The position numbers were made by a program, and so were the translations under genes. This document shows, one piece after another, positions 34,367-43,131 of a stretch of DNA of 64,000 nucleotides. Positions within the stretch are counted from its first letter, which is position 1. Every line of letters starts with the position of its first letter. The stretch is taken from assembly GCF_023167465.1 (NCBI RefSeq), contig NZ_AP025698.1, positions 372,001 through 436,000 on the forward strand, given 5' to 3'. This DNA is from Methanothermobacter tenebrarum (GTDB lineage: Archaea; Methanobacteriota; Methanobacteria; Methanobacteriales; DSM-23052). Under the pieces are notes generated by a model. The model was not told the origin of the DNA. It saw nothing but the letters and a program-made list of their open reading frames with translations, and did no database searches.

Positions 34367-35549
34367 GCTTGATCCTATCCCCTATCCGGGTGTTGTCAAC
34401 AGCAAATACCTCCAATCCGGGTACTATAACCCTTACCACTGGCACCTTAACTTCACGTGTAAGATCCACAAAGAATACATCAGAAAATCCGCATTTTTTC
34501 AACTCTCTAAGCGTGACTTTAATATCCCCTCTGAAGGTCCTCTTTGACCTATTTTTCAACTTATCCAATCCTATTACAGTTTCGGCTTCTTCAAACCAGT
34601 GGCTGTTAATCCTTTTCATCCGCTCATACCCTGCCTTCTTCATGAAAATCGCCCTAACAGTATCTTCCCGGGTTCCATGTATTTGTGTGGCCCTGCTCTG
34701 GGCCACCTCTGTGAGCGCCCTTATAACTGCCACTTCAGGGTCTAGGTGTGTTCCAACACCTATGCTTAGTAATGTGGGATCCTTTAAGAGGGTGTCATCG
34801 GCTACTGCGGCGACTGTTGGTATCCTGATGTCGTTTGTAAGGTCTATTAGGGTTATGTCGATCTTCGCGTCCTTGAATTTGTGGAGCAGATCCTCTATGA
34901 TCTTATTGTCAGTGTCTTGACAGTCTATTTCCCTTTTCGGGCCCCTTTTTGCCTCGAAGATGCTCCAAGCATCTCTTTCTATTAATTCCATGAGTCCGTG
35001 GAATACTGCTTCCTCGATAGCATTCCCAGAAGCGAGCCCATTAGTATTTGACCTGAAAAGACTTACACAATCCTCTGGCGGATTATAGGGATGATAGACG
35101 GCATTTGCGGGGATGTGAGCCTCTTTTTCATCTTTTAGGTTTGTGGCTTTCACCCATTCAATTTTCCCATCCACTTTACTGTCCTGGGGGAGTATGAGAC
35201 TTTTAGGGTCTACATGTCCTATTATATCATCTAATGGTGCTTTAATGGACTTTTCGGCGTCTTCACTTTTTTTCTCTGCTGAGTATCTTTCGAAGGCTTC
35301 CATCATAGCCGATGCCCTAGCCTGTGACCTTGTAGCCCCTTTACCAGCGTATATGCTCACAGCACCCTCCTCTGCAGTTGGTCTTATAGCAGAGTATACT
35401 GGTATACCTATCCTGTCAAGGTGTGTTATCTCTGTTATCCTTGTAACGCCTATACTTTGTAGTTTCTTTTCGATCCATTTTATAGTCTCAGAAGGGTTCC
35501 TGGCCCTGTGCGTGCAACCAATATATTTTACGGGTACATTGGAGAACAT
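34323..35549 (-). CDS. ycaO: YcaO-family protein, probable McrA thioglycine synthase
   Basis: 408 residues of the ATP-dependent YcaO cyclodehydratase/thioamidation family. Conserved parts: STR-like SIYAGKGATRSQARASAMMEAFERYS (in part, about 75-98, with the E/R ATP-binding residues), NGLASGNAIEEAVFHGLMELIERDAW (about 168, ExxxHxxxExxER-type) and LDPEVAVIRALTEVAQSR (about 272). Neighbouring tfuA marks it as the McrA thioamidation type. GTG 35558 opens the frame, but AGTGAT places the start at ATG 35549. It follows the M50 protease gene by 8 bases. Confidence 0.93.
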   Translation of the reverse strand: MFSNVPVKYIGCTHRARNPSETIKWIEKKLQSIGVTRITEITHLDRIGIPVYSAIRPTAEEGAVSIYAGKGATRSQARASAMMEAFERYSAEKKSEDAEKSIKAPLDDIIGHVDPKSLILPQDSKVDGKIEWVKATNLKDEKEAHIPANAVYHPYNPPEDCVSLFRSNTNGLASGNAIEEAVFHGLMELIERDAWSIFEAKRGPKREIDCQDTDNKIIEDLLHKFKDAKIDITLIDLTNDIRIPTVAAVADDTLLKDPTLLSIGVGTHLDPEVAVIRALTEVAQSRATQIHGTREDTVRAIFMKKAGYERMKRINSHWFEEAETVIGLDKLKNRSKRTFRGDIKVTLRELKKCGFSDVFFVDLTREVKVPVVRVIVPGLEVFAVDNTRIGDRIKHEAGNRIHGSIPTS

Positions 35550-35557
35550 GGTAATCA

Positions 35558-36139
35558 CTATAGGGTGAATATGCTTTTAAATGTGATTGCGAGGGCTGCT
35601 AAGATGGCGAAGAGCCATATTATTGGATTCCAGCGTATAACCTTCGCCCCATCCAATACGCTGAAGGGTAGAAGATTGAAGAATGCTATGAAACCATTAA
35701 CGGCATATCCTAGGGTTGCTATGCCAGCTAGGATGCCTGTTGAAGATGATGCTAGGAAGAGGAAAAACAGAGCTAATAGGATGTTTGTAGCGGGTCCTGC
35801 TAATGCTATTTTACCATTTTCTTCTCGGCTAATGTATGTTCCATGTATGTATACTGCTCCAGGTGCTGCGAATACAAAACCAAAATATGCTGTTATAAGG
35901 GCGAGTAATATGCCGCCCATCCATAGCTTGTATTCTGCCCAGAAACCATATCTTATCGCCATGAGCTTGTGGGCTATTTCATGGAATACGAAACCCGCAC
36001 CCACGCCTATGATACTCGCAGGTAAGAGCGAAACCGCCATGTTAAATTGTCTATTCGAGAAAACATATGAGAAAACAGCCGCTATTACTATCATGGATAT
36101 TATGATATCCCTTATTTCCCTAGTCGTGAATTTCACCAT
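35558..36139 (-). CDS. M50-type membrane metalloprotease (site-2 protease family)
   Basis: 193 residues with about six hydrophobic segments. HEIAH (about residue 53) is the zinc motif inside a membrane helix, and LLPFSVLDGAK (about 157) supplies the third ligand Asp of the NxxPxxxLDG motif. It is a short form with no PDZ domain, as in archaeal S2P relatives. Substrate unknown. ATG 36139 or GTG 36136 are both possible. It is followed directly by ycaO, so it may be part of that transcript, though link to thioamidation is unproven. Confidence 0.88.
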   Translation of the reverse strand: MVKFTTREIRDIIISMIVIAAVFSYVFSNRQFNMAVSLLPASIIGVGAGFVFHEIAHKLMAIRYGFWAEYKLWMGGILLALITAYFGFVFAAPGAVYIHGTYISREENGKIALAGPATNILLALFFLFLASSSTGILAGIATLGYAVNGFIAFFNLLPFSVLDGAKVIRWNPIIWLFAILAALAITFKSIFTL

Positions 36140-36175
36140 ATATTTTATAATCTCTCTCTGTTCATATAATAGTTT

Positions 36176-37234
36176 CTATCCCTTGAATACTATCCTGAAG
36201 CAACTACCATCATGACCTTTAACGGATATTTTCCCCCTCAGTTGTCCTACGAGGATATTAACGAGTTTCAAGCCTAGTGACTTGCTTTCTTGGAGTTTAT
36301 CCACTGGGAATCCTATACCATCATCCATCACTCTCAGTTCAAGGCTATCCCCTACTCTTTTAAATTTAATGTATATTGTGCCCTGATTTCTACCATTGAA
36401 CGCATACTTCAAGGCGTTTGTCACAAGTTCGTTGATGATCAAGCCAAGGGGGATTGTAGTGTCGATGTCAAGGTATAAATCTTCAACATCTAATTTTATA
36501 TTTATGGACTTCCCTGCAGAATATGAATGTAAAAGATTCTTTATAAGTTTCTCCAGGTATTTTCTGAAATTTATCCTTGCAAGGTCCTCTGATTGGTACA
36601 ATTGTTCATGTATAAGTGCCATAGACCTTATCCTATCCTGTGTTTCCTTGAATGTGCCATTTTTCATGTTCTCGGTCATTGATTGCAGGCTGAGGAGGCT
36701 TGAGATTATCTGCAGATTATTTTTCACTCGATGATGGATTTCCTTTAATAGGACTTTTTTCTCTTCGAGGGATCTTCTAAGCTCGTCCTCTAATTCTTTA
36801 CGTTGCCTTATATCCCTGGCCACGATAACAGCATAATCATCTTCATTGAACTTAACAGTATCCAAGTTCATTTCAGTTAAGATGAGGCTTCCGTCCTTTT
36901 TAAGGAGGGGCGCTTCTATGGAAATTTTCTCTCTCCTTGAAAGGATCTTCTTGAAATTTTCATGGTATTTTTTGGGGATTATGTCGAAGATGGAGGTTAT
37001 ATCATCCCTTGAATATTCTAGGTTGATGAGAGTTGACTTATTAACATCTACTATTTTTCCATCAGCTTCAACTAGGAATATGAGGTCTCTTGTATGGTCA
37101 AGTAAAGTTTTAAATCTTTGGAGTTTATGGAGTGTATTCTTTAATTGTGGATAGTAACTTTTTCTCACAGATTTTCCGCCGAAGCCCATGATAGCCTTTT
37201 TAAGGTGTTGCCAGTCCTTATCTGTTGATGGCAT
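36176..37234 (-). CDS. PAS-domain sensor histidine kinase (HisKA_2 type)
   Basis: 352 residues. PAS domain at about 38-150 (LLDHTRDLIFLVEADGKIVDVN, in part), then a HisKA_2 dimerisation domain with the phospho-accepting His in KEIHHRVKNNLQIISSLL (about 172) and an HATPase (VTNALKYAF, about 275; VMDDGIGFP, about 318). No membrane segment, so it senses a cytoplasmic signal. No response regulator is adjacent. ATG 37258 opens the frame; CGGGAGAT fits ATG 37234. It overlaps the end of the alcohol dehydrogenase gene by 17 bases. Confidence 0.9.
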   Translation of the reverse strand: MPSTDKDWQHLKKAIMGFGGKSVRKSYYPQLKNTLHKLQRFKTLLDHTRDLIFLVEADGKIVDVNKSTLINLEYSRDDITSIFDIIPKKYHENFKKILSRREKISIEAPLLKKDGSLILTEMNLDTVKFNEDDYAVIVARDIRQRKELEDELRRSLEEKKVLLKEIHHRVKNNLQIISSLLSLQSMTENMKNGTFKETQDRIRSMALIHEQLYQSEDLARINFRKYLEKLIKNLLHSYSAGKSINIKLDVEDLYLDIDTTIPLGLIINELVTNALKYAFNGRNQGTIYIKFKRVGDSLELRVMDDGIGFPVDKLQESKSLGLKLVNILVGQLRGKISVKGHDGSCFRIVFKG

Positions 37235-38372
37235 TTTCAAATATCTCCCGTATATCATCTATTCTTGGTTTGCGCGGATTTGTAACGATACAGGGGTCGT
37301 TAAAGGCCAATTTCGCAAGTTCGTCTATGTCATCTTCTGTGATACCATAATCTCCTAGGCTCATGTCAATTCCAAGTCTCTTCTTAAAATCTTTCAACCT
37401 GGCTATGAGAGCATCCTTCACATTATCTGTCCTTGATCTTAATCCTAGGGCCTCTGCTATCCTCGTGTACTTTCGTGGGTTTGTGGGAAAATTGAATTCT
37501 ATAACATCCTCTATTAGGATGGCGTTAGCTATTCCATGGGGGATGTCCAACCTACCCCCTAGGCTGTGTGCCATTGCATGTAGAAGGCCGAGACTCGCAT
37601 TGGAGAAGGCTAATCCCGCTTCCAGGCTTGCGAGCATCATGTTGGAACGTAGGCCAAGGTTTTCAGGGTCCTTAACGGTTTTGTGCAAATTTTCACTTAT
37701 CAGTTTCATGGCGTCAAGTGCATTTATATCTGTCAGATGGGAGCTGGCGGTGGATACATAGGCTTCTATGGCATGTGCAAGGGCGTCCATGGCAGTGGAG
37801 GCTGTGAGTAACCTGTCCATGGTTAGGGTCGTATAAGGGTCTATAAGTGAAACGTCTGGAATGAGGCTCCTGCTTATTATGGCGATTTTGGTTTTCCTCT
37901 TGGTGTCCCTTATTATTGCAAATTGTGAAATGTCTGCTGATGTCCCGGCTGTGGTTGGTATGCAGATAATTGGGGGGCCAGGTTTTGGTATTTGGTCAAC
38001 GCCCTCAAATTTGAGGATATCTTCTCTGTTAGAGCTTACTATACCTATGCCCTTTGCACAGTCTATTGGACTTCCACCCCCAAGGGCTATTATAAAATTG
38101 CACTCTTCAGCCTCGAAAACCTCGGCACCCTCCATAACCTCATGGTCGCGTGGATTTGGCGTAACATCATTGTAGATTGTATATTCTAGTCCATTTTCAG
38201 TTAGTATAGATTCCATTTCATTTACATGACCGGCCTTTTCTATGCCATGATCAGTTACGAGGAGTATCTTCTCTGCTCCAAGGTTTATCGCATATTGTGG
38301 GGCTAGTAATCTGGCACCCTCTCCAAATACCAATTCACTTGTAACAAATTTTCTAAGATTAAAATCATCCAT
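37218..38372 (-). CDS. Iron-containing alcohol dehydrogenase
   Basis: 384 residues of the group III Fe-ADH family. NAD-binding GGGSPIDCAKG (about 94-104) and PTTAGTSADIS (about 136); metal-binding Asp/His in TAMDALAHAIEAYV (about 190) and GLLHAMAHSLGGRLDIPHG (about 258-276). The likely role is NAD(P)-dependent interconversion of an alcohol and aldehyde, substrate unknown. The frame extends 26 codons upstream, but GGTGAT is positioned for ATG 38372. Its start faces the M24 peptidase gene divergently with about 170 bases between. Confidence 0.93.
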   Translation of the reverse strand: MDDFNLRKFVTSELVFGEGARLLAPQYAINLGAEKILLVTDHGIEKAGHVNEMESILTENGLEYTIYNDVTPNPRDHEVMEGAEVFEAEECNFIIALGGGSPIDCAKGIGIVSSNREDILKFEGVDQIPKPGPPIICIPTTAGTSADISQFAIIRDTKRKTKIAIISRSLIPDVSLIDPYTTLTMDRLLTASTAMDALAHAIEAYVSTASSHLTDINALDAMKLISENLHKTVKDPENLGLRSNMMLASLEAGLAFSNASLGLLHAMAHSLGGRLDIPHGIANAILIEDVIEFNFPTNPRKYTRIAEALGLRSRTDNVKDALIARLKDFKKRLGIDMSLGDYGITEDDIDELAKLAFNDPCIVTNPRKPRIDDIREIFENAINR

Positions 38373-38542
38373 AACATCACCAGAGGGTGGAATACAACAT
38401 TTAATAGACTCTTCACTAATTAATATTCTTTTATGTGAAAGTTTTCCCAAATCCCAAAAAAGAAGATAGAGGAATTAATATAATTTATTATGCAAAAAAT
38501 ATCAGGATGGGAAAACCTCAACATTCTTGGGTGATTTTTTTG

Positions 38543-39541
38543 ATGAACAGATTAAAGGCCGCCCTTGAGAAAATAATGGAAAAAGGCTGTGACATGGCTG
38601 TGATATCCAAAAGTGAAAATGTCTTCTATTTGACTGGGTTCAGACCTTCTGCTCGTGCATTTTTGATTTTGGCTGATGAACCAATTTTAATGGTTACTCG
38701 TATGGATATTGATGAAGCTGAAAACTTATCAATCGATGTTCTTGAATTTAAAAAATCAGAGGATGTGAAAGAAAAAATTGAAAGCATATCTCCTATGGCT
38801 GTTATCTTTGAACCTTCACTTCCAATTGGCACATTCAGCAAATTAAAAGGTTCTTTCAAATTTACCATTGAAGACATCATAGGCGATCTTAGGATGATAA
38901 AGGAAAAAGTCGAAATAGAACATATTAGAAAGGCTTTGAGGATAGCCGAGGAATCTTTCATGGAAGTAGAAGTGCAGGGTGTTGAAGCCATGATAGCAGC
39001 CAACCTTGAATATCATATGAAAATCAATGGATCGATGAAGCCTGCATTTGATACCATTGTAGCATCTGGTGTGAGGTCAAGCAATCCACACGCCGAAGTT
39101 TCATTCAATAAAATAAAGACCCCAGTAGTTATCGATTGGGGCGCCACCTGGAGATATTATCATTCTGACACTACAAGGACCCTTGTAAGGGGTGAAGATG
39201 AGGAGGAGATACTTGACATTCTATTGGATGCTCAGAGGGAGGGAGTGAAAGCAGCCAAACCCGGAGTGAAGGCCTCATATATAGACGAGGTTGTAAGGGG
39301 TGTTATATCTGAATATGGGTACGAGGATAATTTCATACACTCCACTGGCCATGGTATAGGATTAGAAGTTCATGAACCACCATCTTTATCAGCGAATGAG
39401 GATATTAGACTTGAAAAGAACATGATCATAACAATAGAACCCGGAATTTACATTAAAGGAGAATTTGGTGCCAGAACCGAGGACATGATCCTCATCAAAA
39501 AAAATCCTAAAATATTAAATACGCTCCCCTCTAGAATATAA
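38543..39541 (+). CDS. M24-family metallopeptidase (Xaa-Pro dipeptidase-like)
   Basis: 332 residues: creatinase N-terminal domain (about 1-110) and pita-bread C-terminal domain. Metal residues appear in VVIDWGATWRYYHSDTTRT (two Asp, about 203-221), STGHGIGLEVHEPP (His, about 273), IITIEPGIYI (Glu, about 295) and GARTEDMILI (Glu, about 310), as in Xaa-Pro peptidases. It removes N-terminal residues before proline. The frame extends upstream to 38435, but GGGTGAT and family alignment support ATG 38543. A pilus-type gene follows after 27 bases. Confidence 0.94.
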   Translation: MNRLKAALEKIMEKGCDMAVISKSENVFYLTGFRPSARAFLILADEPILMVTRMDIDEAENLSIDVLEFKKSEDVKEKIESISPMAVIFEPSLPIGTFSKLKGSFKFTIEDIIGDLRMIKEKVEIEHIRKALRIAEESFMEVEVQGVEAMIAANLEYHMKINGSMKPAFDTIVASGVRSSNPHAEVSFNKIKTPVVIDWGATWRYYHSDTTRTLVRGEDEEEILDILLDAQREGVKAAKPGVKASYIDEVVRGVISEYGYEDNFIHSTGHGIGLEVHEPPSLSANEDIRLEKNMIITIEPGIYIKGEFGARTEDMILIKKNPKILNTLPSRI

Positions 39542-39568
39542 TTTAACACTTTAAAGGAGTGTAATATT

Positions 39569-40507
39569 GTGCTTGTCCCAAAATATTTATCTCCTCTTGT
39601 CGATGCAATTGAAAAGGTAACCCCTGAAAGATTCCTTATAAGCATACAAGAGAACCTCGTCAGAACAGGGATCTATCTAAGAGCCGCTGAAGTTATAACA
39701 TTAATTCTATTTGCAAGCATATTCTTCGGATTAATGGGGATTATAATAGCCATGGTCCTGGGCATAGGCCTTTTAATCCCATTTCTCGCAGGTTTCATCC
39801 TCCCACCTATAATATTTGCCTCTTACATCTTTATAATGATGGAGCGAAGGATTGATGCAATAGAACAGGGAACCCCGGATTTTCTAAGGCAAATAGCATC
39901 ACTTTTACGTGCTGGAATTGGCCTTGAAACAGCCCTTGAAGACATCTCAAAACAAGGAAAAGGTCCATTATATGATGAACTGAAAAGGGCGGTTATCGAG
40001 ATAAAGATAGGTAGGACATTTGATGATGCCCTGTTGTCAATGGGCCGTAGACTAAAATCCGACACCCTCGACAGAACCTTCAGGATGATAATAGAGGGTA
40101 AAAGGGCTGGTGGAAGCCTTGCAGATGTCATAGAGGCTGTTGCAGAGGATACGCGCGCAGTTTTAGCCCTTAAAAGGGAGCGGAAGGCTAATGTTATGAT
40201 GTCTGTCATGTTCCTCGTGGTGGCCGCTATAATCGCAGCACCATTCGCACTTGGAATGATCATGGTCTACTCAGCATTCATAGAATCCCTCGGGAAAACC
40301 AATCCAATCCTCGGAACTGCAAAGATCGCTGCGGGCGGTTATATAATAATCCACTCTATAATAGCAGGGTTACTCATAGGCATAATCATGTTTGGGAGTG
40401 CGAGGAAGGGGATTAAATATGCCATTCCCCTAGCTGTTTTAGCATTCGGTATATTCTATGTTATTGACAAGTTTGGCTTCGTAATCGTAGGTTCCATGGC
40501 ACCCTAA
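39569..40507 (+). CDS. Type II/IV pilus secretion F-domain protein (TadC/ArlJ-like)
   Basis: 312 residues. Membrane segments near 38-60, 62-85, 212-235, 250-270 and 285-305 bracket a cytoplasmic GspF domain with PDFLRQIASLLRAGIGLETAL (about 108, in part) and RMIIEGKRAGGSLADVIEAVAEDTRA (about 172, in part), the archaeal TadC signature. It would be the membrane platform of a type IV pilus-like system. GTG start behind AAAGGAGTG. A class III pilin follows 26 bases on, but no secretion ATPase or prepilin peptidase gene lies in the window. Confidence 0.9.
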   Translation: MLVPKYLSPLVDAIEKVTPERFLISIQENLVRTGIYLRAAEVITLILFASIFFGLMGIIIAMVLGIGLLIPFLAGFILPPIIFASYIFIMMERRIDAIEQGTPDFLRQIASLLRAGIGLETALEDISKQGKGPLYDELKRAVIEIKIGRTFDDALLSMGRRLKSDTLDRTFRMIIEGKRAGGSLADVIEAVAEDTRAVLALKRERKANVMMSVMFLVVAAIIAAPFALGMIMVYSAFIESLGKTNPILGTAKIAAGGYIIIHSIIAGLLIGIIMFGSARKGIKYAIPLAVLAFGIFYVIDKFGFVIVGSMAP

Positions 40508-40533
40508 ATAAAAGAGTTATGGAGGCAGAATCA

Positions 40534-40725
40534 ATGGATATAAGATATGATGAAATCGCCCAAGGCTCTGCCGAGCTGATACTACTGTTCGGTGGGGTTA
40601 TCATCATAGTGATTTTCGCGGCATTATGGTATAAAAACTATTTAATATCCGCAGGTAACGAAATAAACAAAACTGATGTGCAAACCGTTACAAATTCCAT
40701 CCAAAATCTTAAAAATAAATTCTAA
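40534..40725 (+). CDS. Class III signal-peptide pilin-like protein
   Basis: 63 residues: a short charged leader (MDIRYDEIA), then QGSAELILLFGGVIIIVIFAALW, the class III signal peptide with Q/G-S-x-E motif cut after the Ala-Gln region by an EppA-type peptidase, followed by a short polar tail with Gln/Asn (VQTVTNSIQNLKNKF). Such small proteins form archaeal type IV-like pilins. ATG 40519 is also in frame, but GGAGG at 40520-40525 fits ATG 40534. It lies between the TadC-like gene and cofA. Confidence 0.85.
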   Translation: MDIRYDEIAQGSAELILLFGGVIIIVIFAALWYKNYLISAGNEINKTDVQTVTNSIQNLKNKF

Positions 40726-40737
40726 AGGGGTCTTCCC

Positions 40738-42147
40738 ATGAAGATGCTGATCAATGGGAGACTCAAAGGCGAAGAGAAGATTGAAATCCGCAACCCCTAT
40801 AACAACGAGATCATAGACAAAGTACCAGCAGCTTCAAAAGAAGATGCAATAGAAGCCATTTCAGCAGCTAAAAAAGCCAAGGATGAAATGATCTCATTAA
40901 CAGCACACAGGATTTCAGAGGCACTCTATGATACAAGTCAGGAACTTAAAAAAAGGTCCAAAGAATTTTCACACCTACTAGCCCTCGATTCTGGGAAGCC
41001 TATAAAAGCCGCCAGAGACGAAGTTAAAAGGTCCATAGAGACGCTGAAATTGTCCGCTGAGGAATCTAAGAGAATATATGGGGAAACCATCCCAATGGAT
41101 GCTGGTATAGGTGGTAAAGACTTTATGGGCTTCACAATAAGACTACCACTGGGAGTTATAGCCGCCATAACACCATTCAACTATCCACTTAACCTAGCCA
41201 TCCACAAAGTTGGCCCAGCACTCGCATCAAAAAATACTGTAATATTAAAACCATCACTTAAAGCACCATTATCAGCACTAAAAATAGGCGAAATACTAAA
41301 CGAATACTTCCCCCCAGGCGCGATAAATGTTCTAACAGGTAAAGCTTCCATTATAGGTGATGAAATTTTAAAAAGCGAGGATATTGACAAGATATCATTC
41401 ACAGGGGGCTTCAAAACGGGTAAAATGATAGCAGAAAATAGTGGGATGAAAAAACTCACCCTAGAATTAGGCGGTAACGACCCTCTCATAGTACTCAAAG
41501 ACGCCAACATAGAAAAAGCCGTTGAAGGCACTATAAGGGGATCATACCTCTACTCTGGCCAAATATGTATAGCAGTGAAGAGGATAATCATCGAAGAGAA
41601 AATAGCGGATGAATTCGTGCAAAAATTAGTAAAAGAAACTTCAAAGTTGAAAATAGGCGACCCCCTCGACCCAAAAACTGATATAGGCCCCCTTATAAAT
41701 GAAGAAGCGGCCATAAAAATTGAAAAGCTTGTTTCAGAGGCTATAGAGGATGGTGCGGAGCTTTTATATGGTGGTGGGAGAAATGGTAACCTCTTCGAAC
41801 CCACCATATTAGATAATGTTAAACCCTCAATGAGACTTGTTAAAGAAGAAACATTCGGCCCAGTATCACCCATAATAAGGGTGAAAGATGCTGATGAAGC
41901 CCTAAAGGTTGCCAACAGTACCTGTTACGCCCTCCAAGCAGGAGTATTCACAGAGAACATACACGAAGCTTTAAGGTTCGCCTCAGAATTAGAGGCGGGA
42001 ACAGTGCTCATAAATAAACAATCAACTTACAGAGTGGATCACATGCCATTCGGAGGCTTCGACTGCAGTGGAATGGGTAAAGAAGGCGTTAAGTATGCTA
42101 TAGAGGACATGACAAGGACTAAGCTTATTATATTCAACAAAAATTAG
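40738..42147 (+). CDS. cofA: Lactaldehyde dehydrogenase (F420 lactate supply)
   Basis: 469 residues of the aldehyde dehydrogenase superfamily, close to M. jannaschii CofA (MJ1411). ITPFNYPLNLAIHKVGPAL (about 146, NAD pocket), KPSLKAPLSAL, FTGGFKTGK (about 221), LELGGNDPLIVL with catalytic Glu (about 243), catalytic Cys in YSGQICIAVKR (about 274) and ETFGPVSPI (about 369). It oxidises lactaldehyde to lactate, the precursor for F420 side-chain synthesis. It could instead be a non-phosphorylating GAPDH-type enzyme; the CofA assignment rests on similarity. Confidence 0.88.
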   Translation: MKMLINGRLKGEEKIEIRNPYNNEIIDKVPAASKEDAIEAISAAKKAKDEMISLTAHRISEALYDTSQELKKRSKEFSHLLALDSGKPIKAARDEVKRSIETLKLSAEESKRIYGETIPMDAGIGGKDFMGFTIRLPLGVIAAITPFNYPLNLAIHKVGPALASKNTVILKPSLKAPLSALKIGEILNEYFPPGAINVLTGKASIIGDEILKSEDIDKISFTGGFKTGKMIAENSGMKKLTLELGGNDPLIVLKDANIEKAVEGTIRGSYLYSGQICIAVKRIIIEEKIADEFVQKLVKETSKLKIGDPLDPKTDIGPLINEEAAIKIEKLVSEAIEDGAELLYGGGRNGNLFEPTILDNVKPSMRLVKEETFGPVSPIIRVKDADEALKVANSTCYALQAGVFTENIHEALRFASELEAGTVLINKQSTYRVDHMPFGGFDCSGMGKEGVKYAIEDMTRTKLIIFNKN

Positions 42148-42151
42148 GAAT

Positions 42152-43090
42152 ATGAAAGATTTTAAGAACTGTAAACTTTGCGAATGGCGATGCGGTGTAA
42201 ACCGCCTCAAAGGAGAAACTGGCACTTGCTATGTAGGATTACCAGAAGTGGCATATACAAGTCTGGCCTATATTCTGAAAAGTTATTCCATAACATTCCT
42301 TGGATGCCCATTCAAATGCCTATACTGTAATGCCTATAGGATTTCACAATACCCAGATACAGGATGGATCTACAGAGGCTATATCGAACCTGAAAAGATG
42401 GCCAAGGAGGCCCTGGACCATCTTAAAAGTCCACTCGCGAAGAAAATAGGAGCATATAGGCTTAGTTTCACTGGTGGAGAACCTACAATACACACACCAT
42501 ACCTTGAAGAGCTTGTAAAGACAATAAAGAGGTTTAATCCTTCAATTGAAGTGGGCGTCGCCACGAATGGCTTCCCAACAATGAAAACACTTAAGAGGAT
42601 CCTGAGGATTGTGGATTTCATAAACTTTGAAATCAAAGCATTTAACGATGAAATTCACAGAAACCTTACAGGGGCGCCATCAGAGCCCGTGTTAAGGAAT
42701 GCGGCTTATCTCGCGGAAAAATCCCCCGAGAAGGTCAGAACCTTCAGAACTGTTGTAATCCCAAGGATAACCGACAGAGAAGTTCCCAGGATAGCTGAGT
42801 TCTTATCAGAAATAAACAAGGAGATACCCTATAGACTTGTTGGATTCAGACCCAACTTCGTATTATATTATCATAGTGGACCACCTAAAGGTCTTATGGA
42901 AGATCTTGTAAAAAAATGCGAAAAGAAGGGTCTAAAGAATGTTGATTATTCAGGATATTATCCATTAAAGGCGAAAGATCCAGATTATTATCTTAAAAAA
43001 CTTGGATGTCCACTACCACGCAATTGCGGAGAATGCAAATTTAAAAAAGAATGTAAGAGTATACTAATGGAACCATGGCTCTTCAGATGA
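42152..43090 (+). CDS. Radical SAM protein, PFL-activase-like
   Basis: 312 residues. N-terminal cysteines (NCKLCEWRCGVNR), then the radical SAM motif GCPFKCLYCNA (CxxxCxxC, about 50-58), SFTGGEPTIHTPYLEEL (about 107) and GVATNGF (about 134). The C-terminus has a further cysteine set (GCPLPRNCGECKFKKEC) that could hold another Fe-S cluster. It resembles proteins loosely annotated as pyruvate formate-lyase activating enzymes; the real substrate is unknown. It follows cofA by 4 bases. Confidence 0.88.
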   Translation: MKDFKNCKLCEWRCGVNRLKGETGTCYVGLPEVAYTSLAYILKSYSITFLGCPFKCLYCNAYRISQYPDTGWIYRGYIEPEKMAKEALDHLKSPLAKKIGAYRLSFTGGEPTIHTPYLEELVKTIKRFNPSIEVGVATNGFPTMKTLKRILRIVDFINFEIKAFNDEIHRNLTGAPSEPVLRNAAYLAEKSPEKVRTFRTVVIPRITDREVPRIAEFLSEINKEIPYRLVGFRPNFVLYYHSGPPKGLMEDLVKKCEKKGLKNVDYSGYYPLKAKDPDYYLKKLGCPLPRNCGECKFKKECKSILMEPWLFR

Positions 43091-43131
43091 TCTAACACCC
43101 TATACTTTGTAGACCCGCCCTCAAGGAAACC

